In this document: piece by piece, positions 34,979 through 43,887 of the stretch
How positions within the stretch are numbered: position 1 is the stretch's first letter
Layout: the number at the start of each line of letters is the position of its first letter
DNA from: Halomonas litopenaei
Lineage (GTDB): Bacteria > Pseudomonadota > Gammaproteobacteria > Pseudomonadales > Halomonadaceae
Length of the DNA stretch: 64,000 nucleotides
Direction of reading: 5' to 3'
Assembly: GCF_017303055.1 (NCBI RefSeq)
Contig: NZ_JAEKJT010000001.1
Location: forward strand, 620,001-684,000
Notes under the pieces: generated by a model
Seen by the model: only the letters and a program-made list of their open reading frames with translations
Told to the model about the DNA's origin: nothing
The model's database searches: none
Position numbers and translations under genes: made by a program

Positions 34979-37360
34979 ATGAAAGTATCTGAACAGTGGC
35001 TGAGGGAGTGGGTTTCCCCTCAGCTGTCTACCCAGGGGCTGGCCGACCAGATCACCATGGCGGGGCTCGAGGTAGATGCCGTCGAGCCCGTTGCGGCGTC
35101 ATTCAGCGACGTCGTGGTGGCACAGGTGACCGACAAGGTCCAGCATCCCGACGCTGACAAGCTGAACGTCTGCCAGGTTGACGATGGCAGCGGTGAGCCG
35201 GTTCAAGTGGTGTGTGGCGCCCCGAATGTGGCGGTGGGACAGCGGATTCCCTTTGCTCGCGTCGGCGCCGTGCTACCCGGCGATTTCAAGATCAAGAAGG
35301 CCAAGCTGCGTGGTGTCGAATCTCGCGGCATGATCTGCTCCGCATCGGAGCTGGGCCTTGAGGAAGGCACTTCCGAAGGCATCCTGGTGCTCCCCGAGGA
35401 CGCGCCGGTGGGGACGGCCCTGCGTGAGTACCTCGCGCTGGATGATCACACCATTGAAGTGGACCTGACGCCCAACCGTGGCGACTGCTTGAGCGTGCAG
35501 GGTCTGGCTCGGGAAGTGGGCGTGCTGAATCGTCTCGGCCTGACTGAGCCAACCATTGACCCGGTTGCTGCACGTCACGACGAGACCTTCCCGGTACGCG
35601 TCGAGGATGCTCAGCGTTGCCCGCGTTATATCGGTCGTCTGATCAAGGGTGTCGACATCAGCCGTCCGACGCCAATGTGGATGATTGAGCGCCTGCGCCG
35701 CAGCGGCGTGCGTGCGATCGACCCTGCCGTTGATGTCACCAACTATGTCATGCTCGAGTTGGGACAGCCATTACACGCCTTTGATCGTGCCAATCTTGAG
35801 GGTGCCGTCGTGGTGCGCCTGGCGCGCCAGGGTGAGGAGCTGGTGCTGCTTGACGGCCAGACCGTGTCCCTCGATCCGAGCACCTTGATCATTGCTGACG
35901 ACAAGGGCCCTCTGGCCTTGGCGGGCGTCATGGGCGGCGAGCACTCCGGTGTGGGGGCCGAGACGCGAGATATCTTCCTGGAAGGCGCGTTCTTTACTCC
36001 TCTGGCGGTCGCAGGCCAGGCCCGCTCCTACGGGCTTCACACTGACGCGTCCCATCGTTTCGAACGGGGCGTCGACCCCGAGCTGACGCGACGTGCCGTG
36101 GAACGTGCGACTGCGCTGCTGGTCGAGATCTGTGGCGGCGAGCCGGGCCCGCTCAACGAGCAGGCGGATGACGCTCATCTGCCCGGTCAGCGAGACGTCA
36201 CGCTCCGCGCTGAGCGGTTGGCGAAGGCACTGTCAAAGCGCCTGGACGACGCTGAGGTCAGCGAAATCCTGGAGCGTCTCGGCATGGCGGTTGACGCCCA
36301 TGATCGTGGTTGGACGGTCAAGGTGCCGAGCTGGCGCTTTGATATCACGATCGAGGAAGACCTGATCGAGGAGGTGGCCCGCATCCATGGCTACAATCGT
36401 CTGCCGGTACGCCGTCCCGCAGTACGCTTGGGCTTGAAGGCTGACCATGAGGCGCAAAGCCCGCTGGGCAGATTGCGCAGGCAGATGACGGCCCGTGGCT
36501 ACCAGGAAGCGATTACCTATAGTTTTGTCGCGCCTGAGCTGCAGCGGACCTTGCTGCCTGAAGCGGTATCGCCGGTTCTCGCCAACCCCATCTCCGCGGA
36601 CCTGTCGGTGATGCGTGCCAGTCTGTTTCCGGGGCTGGTGAGGGCGCTGGAACACAACCTCAATCGCCAGCAGACCCGTGTGCGCCTGTTCGAGAGCGGC
36701 CTGGTCTTCCGGGGTGAGCTCGATGACCTGGAACAGGTGCCGATGCTAGGCGCTGTCGTTTGCGGTTCGCGTCTGCCCGAAGGTTGGACCGGTGGCCGTG
36801 ACAAGGTCGACTTCTTTGATCTCAAGGGAGATCTGGAAAGTCTGTTGGAGGTCAGCGGTGACGCCGACGCCTGGCGTTTCGAACCAGGCGAGCATCCCTC
36901 GCTCCACCCGGGGCAGTGCGCGCGGATCCTGCATCGCGGTGAAGAAGCCGGCTGGATTGGCACGCTGCACCCCGCGGTCAAGGGCAAGCTGGGCCTCAAG
37001 ACTGACGCCGTGTTGTTCGAGGTTCGCCTGGATGCACTCAGCCAGGGCCGTATCCCGGCCTTCGCACCGCTGTCGCGCTACCCCGAGGTGCGGCGTGACT
37101 TGGCCTTCGTCATCGATGAGGACCAACCGGTACAGGCACTGCTCGACCGGGTCAGGGCCGAGGCGGGTGAATGGTTGACGGATCTGGCGCTTTTCGACGT
37201 CTATCAGGGCAAAGGTGTAGCCGAAGGTCGTAAGAGTGTGGCCTTGGGCTTGACCTGGCAGCATCCATCGCGCACGCTAAATGACGAAGAAATCAATCAG
37301 TTGGTCGATGCCATCGTGGCAACGGCTCGGCAGGGAGTCAATGCTGAGCTGCGTGCTTGA
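34979..37360 (+). CDS. pheT: Phenylalanine--tRNA ligase beta subunit
   Basis: 793 aa (E. coli 795). It begins MKVSEQWLREWV and contains the OB-fold EMAP-like domain (~40-150, CGAPNVAVGQRIPFA), B3/B4 editing domain (VDVTNYVMLELGQPLHAFD), B5 DNA-binding-like domain, and the C-terminal ferredoxin-fold anticodon domain (SRYPEVRRDLAFVIDE...). AAGGAG precedes the ATG. Confidence 0.97.
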   Translation: MKVSEQWLREWVSPQLSTQGLADQITMAGLEVDAVEPVAASFSDVVVAQVTDKVQHPDADKLNVCQVDDGSGEPVQVVCGAPNVAVGQRIPFARVGAVLPGDFKIKKAKLRGVESRGMICSASELGLEEGTSEGILVLPEDAPVGTALREYLALDDHTIEVDLTPNRGDCLSVQGLAREVGVLNRLGLTEPTIDPVAARHDETFPVRVEDAQRCPRYIGRLIKGVDISRPTPMWMIERLRRSGVRAIDPAVDVTNYVMLELGQPLHAFDRANLEGAVVVRLARQGEELVLLDGQTVSLDPSTLIIADDKGPLALAGVMGGEHSGVGAETRDIFLEGAFFTPLAVAGQARSYGLHTDASHRFERGVDPELTRRAVERATALLVEICGGEPGPLNEQADDAHLPGQRDVTLRAERLAKALSKRLDDAEVSEILERLGMAVDAHDRGWTVKVPSWRFDITIEEDLIEEVARIHGYNRLPVRRPAVRLGLKADHEAQSPLGRLRRQMTARGYQEAITYSFVAPELQRTLLPEAVSPVLANPISADLSVMRASLFPGLVRALEHNLNRQQTRVRLFESGLVFRGELDDLEQVPMLGAVVCGSRLPEGWTGGRDKVDFFDLKGDLESLLEVSGDADAWRFEPGEHPSLHPGQCARILHRGEEAGWIGTLHPAVKGKLGLKTDAVLFEVRLDALSQGRIPAFAPLSRYPEVRRDLAFVIDEDQPVQALLDRVRAEAGEWLTDLALFDVYQGKGVAEGRKSVALGLTWQHPSRTLNDEEINQLVDAIVATARQGVNAELRA

Positions 37361-37417
37361 CGCTTTAGCCTGACGGGCGCGGACGGTTGGCGTGACCATC
37401 ACCATGAGGATGACGAC

Positions 37418-37717
37418 ATGGGAGCGTTGACCAAGGCAGAACTGGCCGAGCATCTGCACACGGAACTTGGCCTGTCCAAGCGGGAGGCGAAAACCATGGT
37501 GGAAGCCTTCTTCGAAGAGATCCGTGCCTGTCTGCGAGAGAATGAGCAGGTCAAGTTGTCGGGGTTCGGCAACTTTGATCTGCGCGATAAGCGCGAACGT
37601 CCTGGCCGTAACCCCAAGACCGGGGAAGAGATCCCCATCTCGGCGCGGCGTGTGGTGACCTTCCGGCCTGGCCAGAAATTAAAGAGCCAGGTAGGTCATC
37701 CAGATGACGAGGAATGA
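37418..37717 (+). CDS. ihfA: Integration host factor subunit alpha
   Basis: 99 aa, typical length. [20 protein letters not shown] start, the arm [26 protein letters not shown] containing the intercalating Pro, and a short acidic tail. It forms the DNA-bending IHF heterodimer with IhfB. It follows pheT by 57 bp as in E. coli and closes the operon before a strong terminator. Confidence 0.96.
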   Translation: MGALTKAELAEHLHTELGLSKREAKTMVEAFFEEIRACLRENEQVKLSGFGNFDLRDKRERPGRNPKTGEEIPISARRVVTFRPGQKLKSQVGHPDDEE

Positions 37718-37732
37718 CCCGCTGTAAAGCTG

Positions 37733-37766
37733 AAGCGCCGCCTGATACCAGGCGGCGCTTTTTTTG
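37733..37766 (+). terminator. Terminator of the pheST-ihfA operon
   Basis: AAGCGCCGCCTG / CAGGCGGCGCTT, a 12-bp stem with loop ATAC, followed by seven T. Confidence 0.93.
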
Positions 37767-37829
37767 GTGCTGGTCCCGCTGTATCGATGGGCTGGTCATG
37801 TCGGTAGCCCGATGCGGGTTGTCGACCGC

Positions 37830-39233
37830 TTAGCCGTTGTCAGAGCCGGTGGCCGCCGCGCTGGGTGTCGCTGTCGTCGGTGGCTCGTCTCTCTCGGCGG
37901 CTTCTTCGGCCAGCGTCTTGCGCGGCAGCAGCAGGTTGAGCAGAAAGGCGCTGAGGGCCGCGATGACGATGGGCGCACCGCTCACGACATTCTTGAAGGT
38001 TTCCGGGAATTGCTCGATGGCGGCTGGCTCCGAGGCGATGCCAAGGCTCAGTGCCAGTGACAGGCCAACGATGGTCATGTTGCGGGCCGTCATCTCGTCT
38101 TTGATCAACAGCTGAATGCCGGTCACGGTGATCATGCCAAAGACCGTGATGGTGGCGCCGCCGATGACAGGGTAGGGGATGGTCGTCATCAGGGCGCTGA
38201 ATTTAGGACTGAACCCCGCCACCAGGACGATAATGCCGGCAAGCAAGAAAACCGTGCGGCTGACCACCTTGGTAATGGCGACAATCCCGACGTTCTGGCT
38301 GTAGGTGGAGGTCGGCAGGGCACCTAAAAGGGTGCTGATGGTGGTTGTCAGGCCATTGCCGAGAAGGCCTCCGGTAAGCTCCCTGGTGGAGAGCTCCCGG
38401 TTCATGCCGGCGACGCTGGTCGCAGATAGATCCCCAATGGTCTGCACTGAGTTGATCACACAGATGACCACCATGGAGATGATCGCAGCAGAGTGAAACT
38501 CCATGGCAAAAGGCATGGCCTTGGGCACTGCCAGCCAGGGCGCGTTATGGATCGGGCTAAGGTCGATCATGCCCAGCGGGATGGCAGCCAGATATCCCAC
38601 CAGCATGCCGATGATGATGGCGGACAGCTTGATGATCCCGCGACCAAACTGTGATGCCAGTAGCACGGCAATCAAGGTCAGCAGTCCGAGCCCCCAGTTG
38701 GAGAGATTCCCGAAACCCTCTGCATTGACGTTGCCGCTTCCTGCAATGTAGCGGATCGCGATGTCATACAGCGACAGGCCGATGACCAGTACCACGGTGC
38801 CCGCCACGACCGGTGGAAACAGGTGACGAATGAACTGTATGAAGTAGCCCACTATCACCATGGTAATGCCGCCGATAAGTTGGGCGCCGAGAATACCTTC
38901 GATGCCATATTGGCTGCCGACGGCGATCAGCGTCGGAACGTAGGCAAAGCCGACACCGAATATGGCCGGCAGGCGAGCGCCAAACTTCCAGAGTCCGTAC
39001 AGGTGGAACAGGGTACAAGCGCCGGAGGCCAGGATAGCGACCTGGATGAGCTGCAGTTTCTCGGCAGGGCTCACCCCCACCACGCCCGCCACGATAAGCG
39101 GAGGAGTGATGACTCCCGCAATCATTGCCAGCACGTGCTGTAACGAGATGGGAAGCGCCTTGGCCAGGCCTGGACGCCCGTGGAAATCAAACAGTGTCTT
39201 GGGAGGAGTGTGCATGTTCTCGGCCATTGTCAT
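37830..39233 (-). CDS. NCS2 (nucleobase:cation symporter-2) permease, uracil-xanthine family
   Basis: 467 aa with about 12-14 helices. The NAT signature is visible as TYSQNVGIVAITKVVSR, where the invariant Gln-Asn-x-Gly lies in helix 10; GVGFAYVPTLIA and GPVVAGTV-like (PPVVAGTVVLVIGLSLY) segments support the family. The C-terminus is a hydrophilic tail. Substrate cannot be decided: the N-Q context is nearer to purine/urate permeases than to UraA. In-frame ATGs at residues 3 and 7 are also possible starts. It faces convergently toward ihfA. Confidence 0.85.
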   Translation of the reverse strand: MTMAENMHTPPKTLFDFHGRPGLAKALPISLQHVLAMIAGVITPPLIVAGVVGVSPAEKLQLIQVAILASGACTLFHLYGLWKFGARLPAIFGVGFAYVPTLIAVGSQYGIEGILGAQLIGGITMVIVGYFIQFIRHLFPPVVAGTVVLVIGLSLYDIAIRYIAGSGNVNAEGFGNLSNWGLGLLTLIAVLLASQFGRGIIKLSAIIIGMLVGYLAAIPLGMIDLSPIHNAPWLAVPKAMPFAMEFHSAAIISMVVICVINSVQTIGDLSATSVAGMNRELSTRELTGGLLGNGLTTTISTLLGALPTSTYSQNVGIVAITKVVSRTVFLLAGIIVLVAGFSPKFSALMTTIPYPVIGGATITVFGMITVTGIQLLIKDEMTARNMTIVGLSLALSLGIASEPAAIEQFPETFKNVVSGAPIVIAALSAFLLNLLLPRKTLAEEAAERDEPPTTATPSAAATGSDNG

Positions 39234-39722
39234 CGTTGTTGTTGTGCCAACAAGATCGGCCGGGACGAACTGTTGGCCAGACGTAGGGGCAGGGCGTGGG
39301 CGCTGCTCCTGATCCTGATGGCGAGGCGGTTGCTGTTGCCTACCTGGCTCTAGGCTAGTGTATTCACGACAATGTCGCGTGTGTATACAGGATAAGTGCG
39401 CGATGGTGCGTCATGATTTGATCGATATCACACAGAGGCGAGGAGAAAGACGACTCGAGTTGAGGTTCTGGTTCAACTCGATGGGAGAGCGCCGCGTGGG
39501 CAGGGCACCCAGCCGCGTATGTCTTTGTTGGTGGGAGAGGGCCTGGCGGCAGACAATTCTGTGCTGAATGGCTGCGCTGTGCTGATTGAGTGGTCCGTGC
39601 AAGTGGTTCGTACGCTGAGGGCCGTACGGGTGCTGATGGGAGATATGGCAAACGGCGCTCCACGACCTGCTGGCGTGGACCTGGGCGGGGCGCAGCAGGG
39701 GGATAGACCGACCTTGGAGGGG
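39234..39722. other. 489-bp intergenic region without a convincing gene
   Basis: The left end holds the NCS2 permease promoter. Near 39359-39388 an imperfect dyad (GTATTCACGACA...TGTCGCGTGTGTATAC) could be an operator. Open frames through here on both strands are mirror or low-complexity frames with no family likeness. Confidence 0.4.
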
Positions 39723-39929
39723 CTAGACGCCGTGGCTTTCGAGGTACCAGGTGATCGCCACCTTGGCCACATAGCCGAGCATTCCGGCCCCGAGTACGAT
39801 GAACAGCATCAGGGTGCCAAAGCGCCCCGCCTTGGATTGCTTGGCCAGATCCCAGATGATGAAGCACATGAATAGCATGAGTCCGCCGATCATGATGGGG
39901 GTGATCCATGTCTCGAAGGTGTCTTGCAT
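39723..39929 (-). CDS. DUF2788-family small membrane protein
   Basis: 68 aa with two helices (ITPIMIGGLMLFMCFIIWDLA and FGTLMLFIVLGAGMLGYVAKVAITW) separated by KQSKAGR. Size and topology match DUF2788 proteins. The frame is open far upstream to 40547, but that part overlaps the flavodoxin gene in antisense and is not coding. Function unknown. Confidence 0.75.
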   Translation of the reverse strand: MQDTFETWITPIMIGGLMLFMCFIIWDLAKQSKAGRFGTLMLFIVLGAGMLGYVAKVAITWYLESHGV

Positions 39930-40070
39930 AGAGGTCTCGCTGTCCGGGGAGGCGTCTGGCTTGCGCCTGCCATGGTAGCGCCTTGCCGGGCAGATTGCAG
40001 GTCGCCGGGGATGCGTCGGTCTCGGCCAGCATGCTAGAATCCGACCAGAATTCTCAGGTAATTCCTTTAC

Positions 40071-40535
40071 ATGCCTACACTCAAGATACTGGTTGGCACC
40101 ATGTACGGTGGTGCACTCGACGTGGCGGAGCAGGTCAAGCCGCTGTTCGAGGAGGCCGGGTACGACGTCTCGGTTCTCGAAAATCCCTCTCTGGCTGATG
40201 TCACCGACGATGCGCCGGATCTCGCCCTGTTCTGCGTGTCGACGACAGGTAGCGGTGATTTCCCCGGCAATTTCGTCAGTTTCGTACGCGAATTGCAGGA
40301 CCAGAGTCCGGGGCTGGGCCACCTGCGCTATGGACTGATCGCCCTGGGTGACAGCTCCTACGGCGACACCTTCTGTGGTGCCGGCCGCCGTCTGGATCAG
40401 CTGCTCGAGGAGCAAGGCGCGACCCGCCTTGATGACCGACTGGAGATCGACGCCATGGAAACCTTCATGGCTGACGATGAAGCCTTGCCCTGGGTCGAGG
40501 GCTGGATCTCTCGCCAAGATCTCAAGGTGGCATGA
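40071..40535 (+). CDS. Flavodoxin-domain protein (MioC-like)
   Basis: 154 aa. A flavodoxin fold with the FMN phosphate loop at KILVGTMYGGALDVAEQV, then FCVSTTGSGDFPGNF and YGLIALGDSSYGDTFCGAG. These match the short-chain flavodoxin domain of the MioC/sulfite-reductase alpha type, probably a one-electron carrier. The stop overlaps the start of the next gene by ATGA. Confidence 0.88.
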   Translation: MPTLKILVGTMYGGALDVAEQVKPLFEEAGYDVSVLENPSLADVTDDAPDLALFCVSTTGSGDFPGNFVSFVRELQDQSPGLGHLRYGLIALGDSSYGDTFCGAGRRLDQLLEEQGATRLDDRLEIDAMETFMADDEALPWVEGWISRQDLKVA

Positions 40536-40903
40536 TGGCACGGGCAATCGCGAGCCCCGCTCGCCTCAGCCTGATGGTGGGTCTGATGCTGGTATTGGCG
40601 CTGACCCTGCCACGTTATCAGATGGCCGGCCTGGCGACCCGCGAGACGCTGGTCTACATCGTGCTGGGTGTGCTCGCCCTGGCTTCCCTGTTTCAGTGGC
40701 GCCTGCTCGATGGCGCCGGGCGCTCTCGCTTTCTGCGCATGTTGTTCACCCTGCTTGGCTGCATGGTCGTGGCGCTGGTCGCCATGGTGATCTACAAGCT
40801 GGTGGTGGGCGGCGTGGCCCTGGGCGTCATCACGTTATCCCAGGGAGCGACCGCAGGCCTTTTGTTGCATGCTGTAGTACTGGTGTTTTCCAAGCGAGAT
40901 TGA
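40532..40903 (+). CDS. Four-helix membrane protein, unknown
   Basis: 123 aa with hydrophobic helices near residues 12-27, 39-56, 71-93 and 97-118. Starts within the flavodoxin stop codon, so it is translationally coupled to it. I recognise no family; co-expression with a flavodoxin hints at a redox-linked role but nothing more. Confidence 0.6.
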   Translation: MMARAIASPARLSLMVGLMLVLALTLPRYQMAGLATRETLVYIVLGVLALASLFQWRLLDGAGRSRFLRMLFTLLGCMVVALVAMVIYKLVVGGVALGVITLSQGATAGLLLHAVVLVFSKRD

Positions 40904-40957
40904 GCTGGGTTCAGCTGATGCCAGCCAGGGCGAGGCCCTGACGCGGCCGACTCGATG

Positions 40958-40996
40958 ACAAAACGCCCTGGATCATGGATCCAGGGCGTTTTTTTT
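40958..40996. terminator. Bidirectional terminator
   Basis: AACGCCCTGGATC / GATCCAGGGCGTT with loop ATG, eight T on the plus strand and a run of A on the left, so it can serve both the plus-strand flavodoxin pair and minus-strand ppnN. Confidence 0.93.
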
Positions 40997-41019
40997 ACCT
41001 GCCAAGAAGGCGATATCCG

Positions 41020-42393
41020 TCAGCCGGATCTACCGCCAAGGGTGTAGCACGGCACGTAGTCGCCGGCCAGCTTCATGCGTCCTTGGGCAACGAAGGAGGT
41101 CAGCAGGGCGTCCAGCTTCTCCATCAGGTCCGCTTCGGCGTGCAAGCGGAAGGGGCCGTGTGCTTCGATGGCGCGAATCCCTTGCTCCTTGACGTTACCG
41201 GCCACGATGCCCGAGAACGCGCGGCGCAGGTTGGCGGCCAACTCATGCTTGGGCAGTTCCCGATTGAGCTCGAGCCCGGCCATGGCCTCGTGGGTGGGGA
41301 CGAACGGCTCCTGGAAGTTTCGGGCAATGGTCAGGCGCCAGTTGTAGTAGAAGGCATCCTGACGGGCGCGCCGATACTCCGTGACCTTGTCGATGTTGGC
41401 GCGCATGGTGCGGGCGACCTGGGTGGGGTCGTCGATGATGATCTGGTAGAGCTCGCGCACGGACTCACCCAAGGTATAGACCAGAAACTCATCGATACGC
41501 TGAAAGTACTCCGCGGCACTCGCCGGCCCGGTGAAGACCACCGGCAGCTCCATGTCGACGTTGTCGGGATGCAGCAGGATGCCGAGCAGATACAGAATCT
41601 CTTCCGCCGTGCCCACGCCGCCGGGGAAGACAATGATGCCGTGGCCCAGGCGGACGAAGGCTTCGAGGCGCTTCTCGATGTCCGGCATCACCACCAGCTC
41701 GTTGACGATGGGATTGGGCGCTTCGGCAGCAATGATGCCGGGCTCGGACACGCCGAGGTAGCGTCCTGGATAGCGCCGCTGCTTGGCGTGGGCAACGTTG
41801 GCCCCCTTCATGGGGCCTTTCATGGCGCCGGGACCGCAACCGGTGCAGATGTCCAGGTCACGCAGGCCTAGGTGGTATCCCACGTCCTTGGTGTATTCGT
41901 ATTCCTCTCGAGAGATGGAATGACCACCCCAGCAGACGACCAGGCTGGGATCGCGGCTCGGCTTGAGCGTGCCGGCCTTGCGCAGAATGTGGAAGACGGC
42001 GTTGGTGGTGCCTTCTCCCGTGGACAGGTCGAAGCGCGACTGGTTCTGGATCTCGTTGTAGACGTAGACGATATCCCGCAGCACGCTGGAGATGTGCTCG
42101 CGGATGCCGCGGATCATGCGGCCGTCGACAAAGGCTTCGGCCGGGGCGTCGGTCAGCTTGAGGCGCACGCCGCGGTCTTGCTGGAGCAGCTCAATGTCAA
42201 AGTTGGGGTAGGTTTCCAGCAGTGCCAGGCCGTCATCCATGGGGTTGCCGGAATTCAGTACCGCCAGCGTGCAGCGACGCAACATTTCATGCAGCCCGGT
42301 TTGAGAGCTGTCGCGGAGGCGGTTGACTTCATGCTGGGACAGGATTTCGAGGCTGCCCTCAGGGGAAATCGTGGTGGAAATGGTCTCGGCCAT
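41020..42393 (-). CDS. ppnN: Nucleotide 5'-monophosphate nucleosidase (PpnN/YgdH)
   Basis: 457 aa, same length class as E. coli PpnN (454). The Rossmann/LOG-type core has VVCWGGHSISREEYEYTK, CTGCGPGAMKGPMKGA and the lysine-decarboxylase-like motif PGGVGTAEEILYLL. N- and C-terminal extensions typical of PpnN are present. The enzyme hydrolyses purine and pyrimidine nucleoside monophosphates to base and ribose phosphate and, in E. coli, is stimulated by (p)ppGpp. AAGGAAG precedes the ATG. Confidence 0.93.
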   Translation of the reverse strand: MAETISTTISPEGSLEILSQHEVNRLRDSSQTGLHEMLRRCTLAVLNSGNPMDDGLALLETYPNFDIELLQQDRGVRLKLTDAPAEAFVDGRMIRGIREHISSVLRDIVYVYNEIQNQSRFDLSTGEGTTNAVFHILRKAGTLKPSRDPSLVVCWGGHSISREEYEYTKDVGYHLGLRDLDICTGCGPGAMKGPMKGANVAHAKQRRYPGRYLGVSEPGIIAAEAPNPIVNELVVMPDIEKRLEAFVRLGHGIIVFPGGVGTAEEILYLLGILLHPDNVDMELPVVFTGPASAAEYFQRIDEFLVYTLGESVRELYQIIIDDPTQVARTMRANIDKVTEYRRARQDAFYYNWRLTIARNFQEPFVPTHEAMAGLELNRELPKHELAANLRRAFSGIVAGNVKEQGIRAIEAHGPFRLHAEADLMEKLDALLTSFVAQGRMKLAGDYVPCYTLGGRSG

Positions 42394-42419
42394 TTTTGGG
42401 CTTCCTTGTCAGAGGCGAT

Positions 42420-42710
42420 TCAAGGCATCGGTGCCTTGTCGCACGCCTGGTTGAAGAGTTCGCGCACGGCTGTTTGGTCCGCGTCGCTCATGCCATCCTG
42501 GGCAAAGGCGCCATCCAGCCATTCATGGAAGACGGCGTCGAAGTCGTCGCTGCTTACCTCGCTGGGGTTGTAGTCAAGCTGGTCCACCACCAGGGGGATC
42601 TGCGGAATCAGATACCCGAGGGGAAACAAGTCGTCGGCACTGGCCTCACGCTCCATGTTTAGCAGGGCATCATGAATGGCGTCGGCACGTGCGGCGATGG
42701 GGTCATGCAT
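42420..42710 (-). CDS. YfcL-family protein
   Basis: 96 aa from the ATG at 42710, chosen because it aligns with the start of E. coli YfcL; further in-frame starts exist at 42755 and 42770. The acidic helical protein contains ADDLFPLGYLIPQIPLVVDQL and FHEWLDGAFAQDGMSDADQ, the family pattern. It lies 26 bp upstream of ppnN on the same strand and is likely co-transcribed with it. Function unknown. Confidence 0.7.
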   Translation of the reverse strand: MHDPIAARADAIHDALLNMEREASADDLFPLGYLIPQIPLVVDQLDYNPSEVSSDDFDAVFHEWLDGAFAQDGMSDADQTAVRELFNQACDKAPMP

Positions 42711-42915
42711 GGAAAGTGACTCTTGTGCTGTGGTGGAAGGTGCTGTGGCTGACATCGAACTCTTGATCATGGTGTGATGCTATCACGGCCGTGCGTTCAG
42801 GCGCACCGCTGCGGCCCCCGGGTGGAAGTGGTAGACTATGCCGCGTCACCCGGATTGTGCCTGGCCCCGTCGCCTGATGGCCCAGGACGCCGGCGAATCA
42901 TCCTGGCGTCATTCC

Positions 42916-43833
42916 ATGTTCAATGCCCTGTATTTTCGTACCTTCATCACGCTGGTGGAAACCGGTAGTTTTACCCGTACCGCTCAGCGTCTCGAGATGA
43001 CCCAGCCTGGGGTCAGTCAGCATATTCGCAAGCTTGAGCGGTACCTGGACAAGCCGCTGCTGGAGCGCCAGGGGCGACGTTTCCGGCTGACCGAGGCAGG
43101 GCGCCGTGTCTACGACTACGCGGTGAAGCTGTTTTCAGAGCACGAGCAGTTCCGACATTCTCTGGACGACGAGAGCCTGGACAGCGGTGAGTGCCGGCTG
43201 GCGTCGCCGGGCAGCATCGGCCTGATGCTGTATCCGTTTATTCTCGGCCAGCAGCAGCGCCATCCCGGGCTTACCGTCTCCTACTGCTTTGCCTTTCATC
43301 AGGAGATCCTGGCCGATGTACTGGCCGGGCGACATGACCTTGGGATCGTGACGGAGGCAACCCGGCATCCGGACCTGGTCTGCGAGCCATGGCACGACGA
43401 ACCCCTGAGCCTTGTGGTGCCGGCAGACTTTACCGGTACCACCCTCAACGATCTGCTCGGACTGGGCTTCATCAGCTATACCGACGGCCTGGACAAGGCG
43501 GTGAGCCTGCTGCGTGCCAATTTTCCCGATGACTTTCGCTCGATGAGCCACTTTCCCCGCCAGGGCTTCACCAACGAGGTAGGCATGGTGCTGGATGCGG
43601 TGGCTCGAGGGCTGGGTTTCAGCGTGGTGTCTCGGCTGGTGCTGGAGACGTCGCCGTGGCAGCGCCAGGTGCGCGAAATGACGCTCAGCCAGCCGTTGGA
43701 TGAGACGCTCTATCTGGTGAGTCGTCGCGGTGCTCAGGTGCCGAGTCGTTACCACCATTTACTGGAAGCCTTCCGTGAGCAGCGCCACCTGGAACGCTTC
43801 GGTCATCCTGATGGGCGAGCGCTGGAAGGCTAG
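42916..43833 (+). CDS. LysR-family transcriptional regulator
   Basis: 305 aa from ATG 42916. The winged helix-turn-helix (YFRTFITLVETGSFTRTAQRLEMTQPGVSQHIRKLE) is followed by a type 2 periplasmic-binding-protein effector domain (~90-290). The ribosome site is weak and an upstream ATG at 42877 is possible. It is divergent from the YfcL-ppnN pair and convergent with gcvP, so its target is not evident. Confidence 0.92.
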   Translation: MFNALYFRTFITLVETGSFTRTAQRLEMTQPGVSQHIRKLERYLDKPLLERQGRRFRLTEAGRRVYDYAVKLFSEHEQFRHSLDDESLDSGECRLASPGSIGLMLYPFILGQQQRHPGLTVSYCFAFHQEILADVLAGRHDLGIVTEATRHPDLVCEPWHDEPLSLVVPADFTGTTLNDLLGLGFISYTDGLDKAVSLLRANFPDDFRSMSHFPRQGFTNEVGMVLDAVARGLGFSVVSRLVLETSPWQRQVREMTLSQPLDETLYLVSRRGAQVPSRYHHLLEAFREQRHLERFGHPDGRALEG

Positions 43834-43842
43834 CTTCAACGC

Positions 43843-43870
43843 ACGAACCCCGCCAATTGGCGGGGTTCGT
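43843..43870. terminator. Hairpin between LysR gene and gcvP
   Basis: ACGAACCCCGCC / GGCGGGGTTCGT, perfect 12-bp stem with AATT loop, in a convergent spacer. There is no T-run in either direction, so it may end transcription only weakly or stabilise 3' ends. Confidence 0.6.
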
Positions 43871-43887
43871 GGTCTAGCGAGGTCCGC

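Noticed and set aside
39364-40032. 222-codon minus-strand frame near the DUF2788 gene
   Set aside because: Composition is Pro/Arg/His-rich, typical of an out-of-frame reading of GC-rich DNA, and it overlaps the accepted DUF2788 frame.
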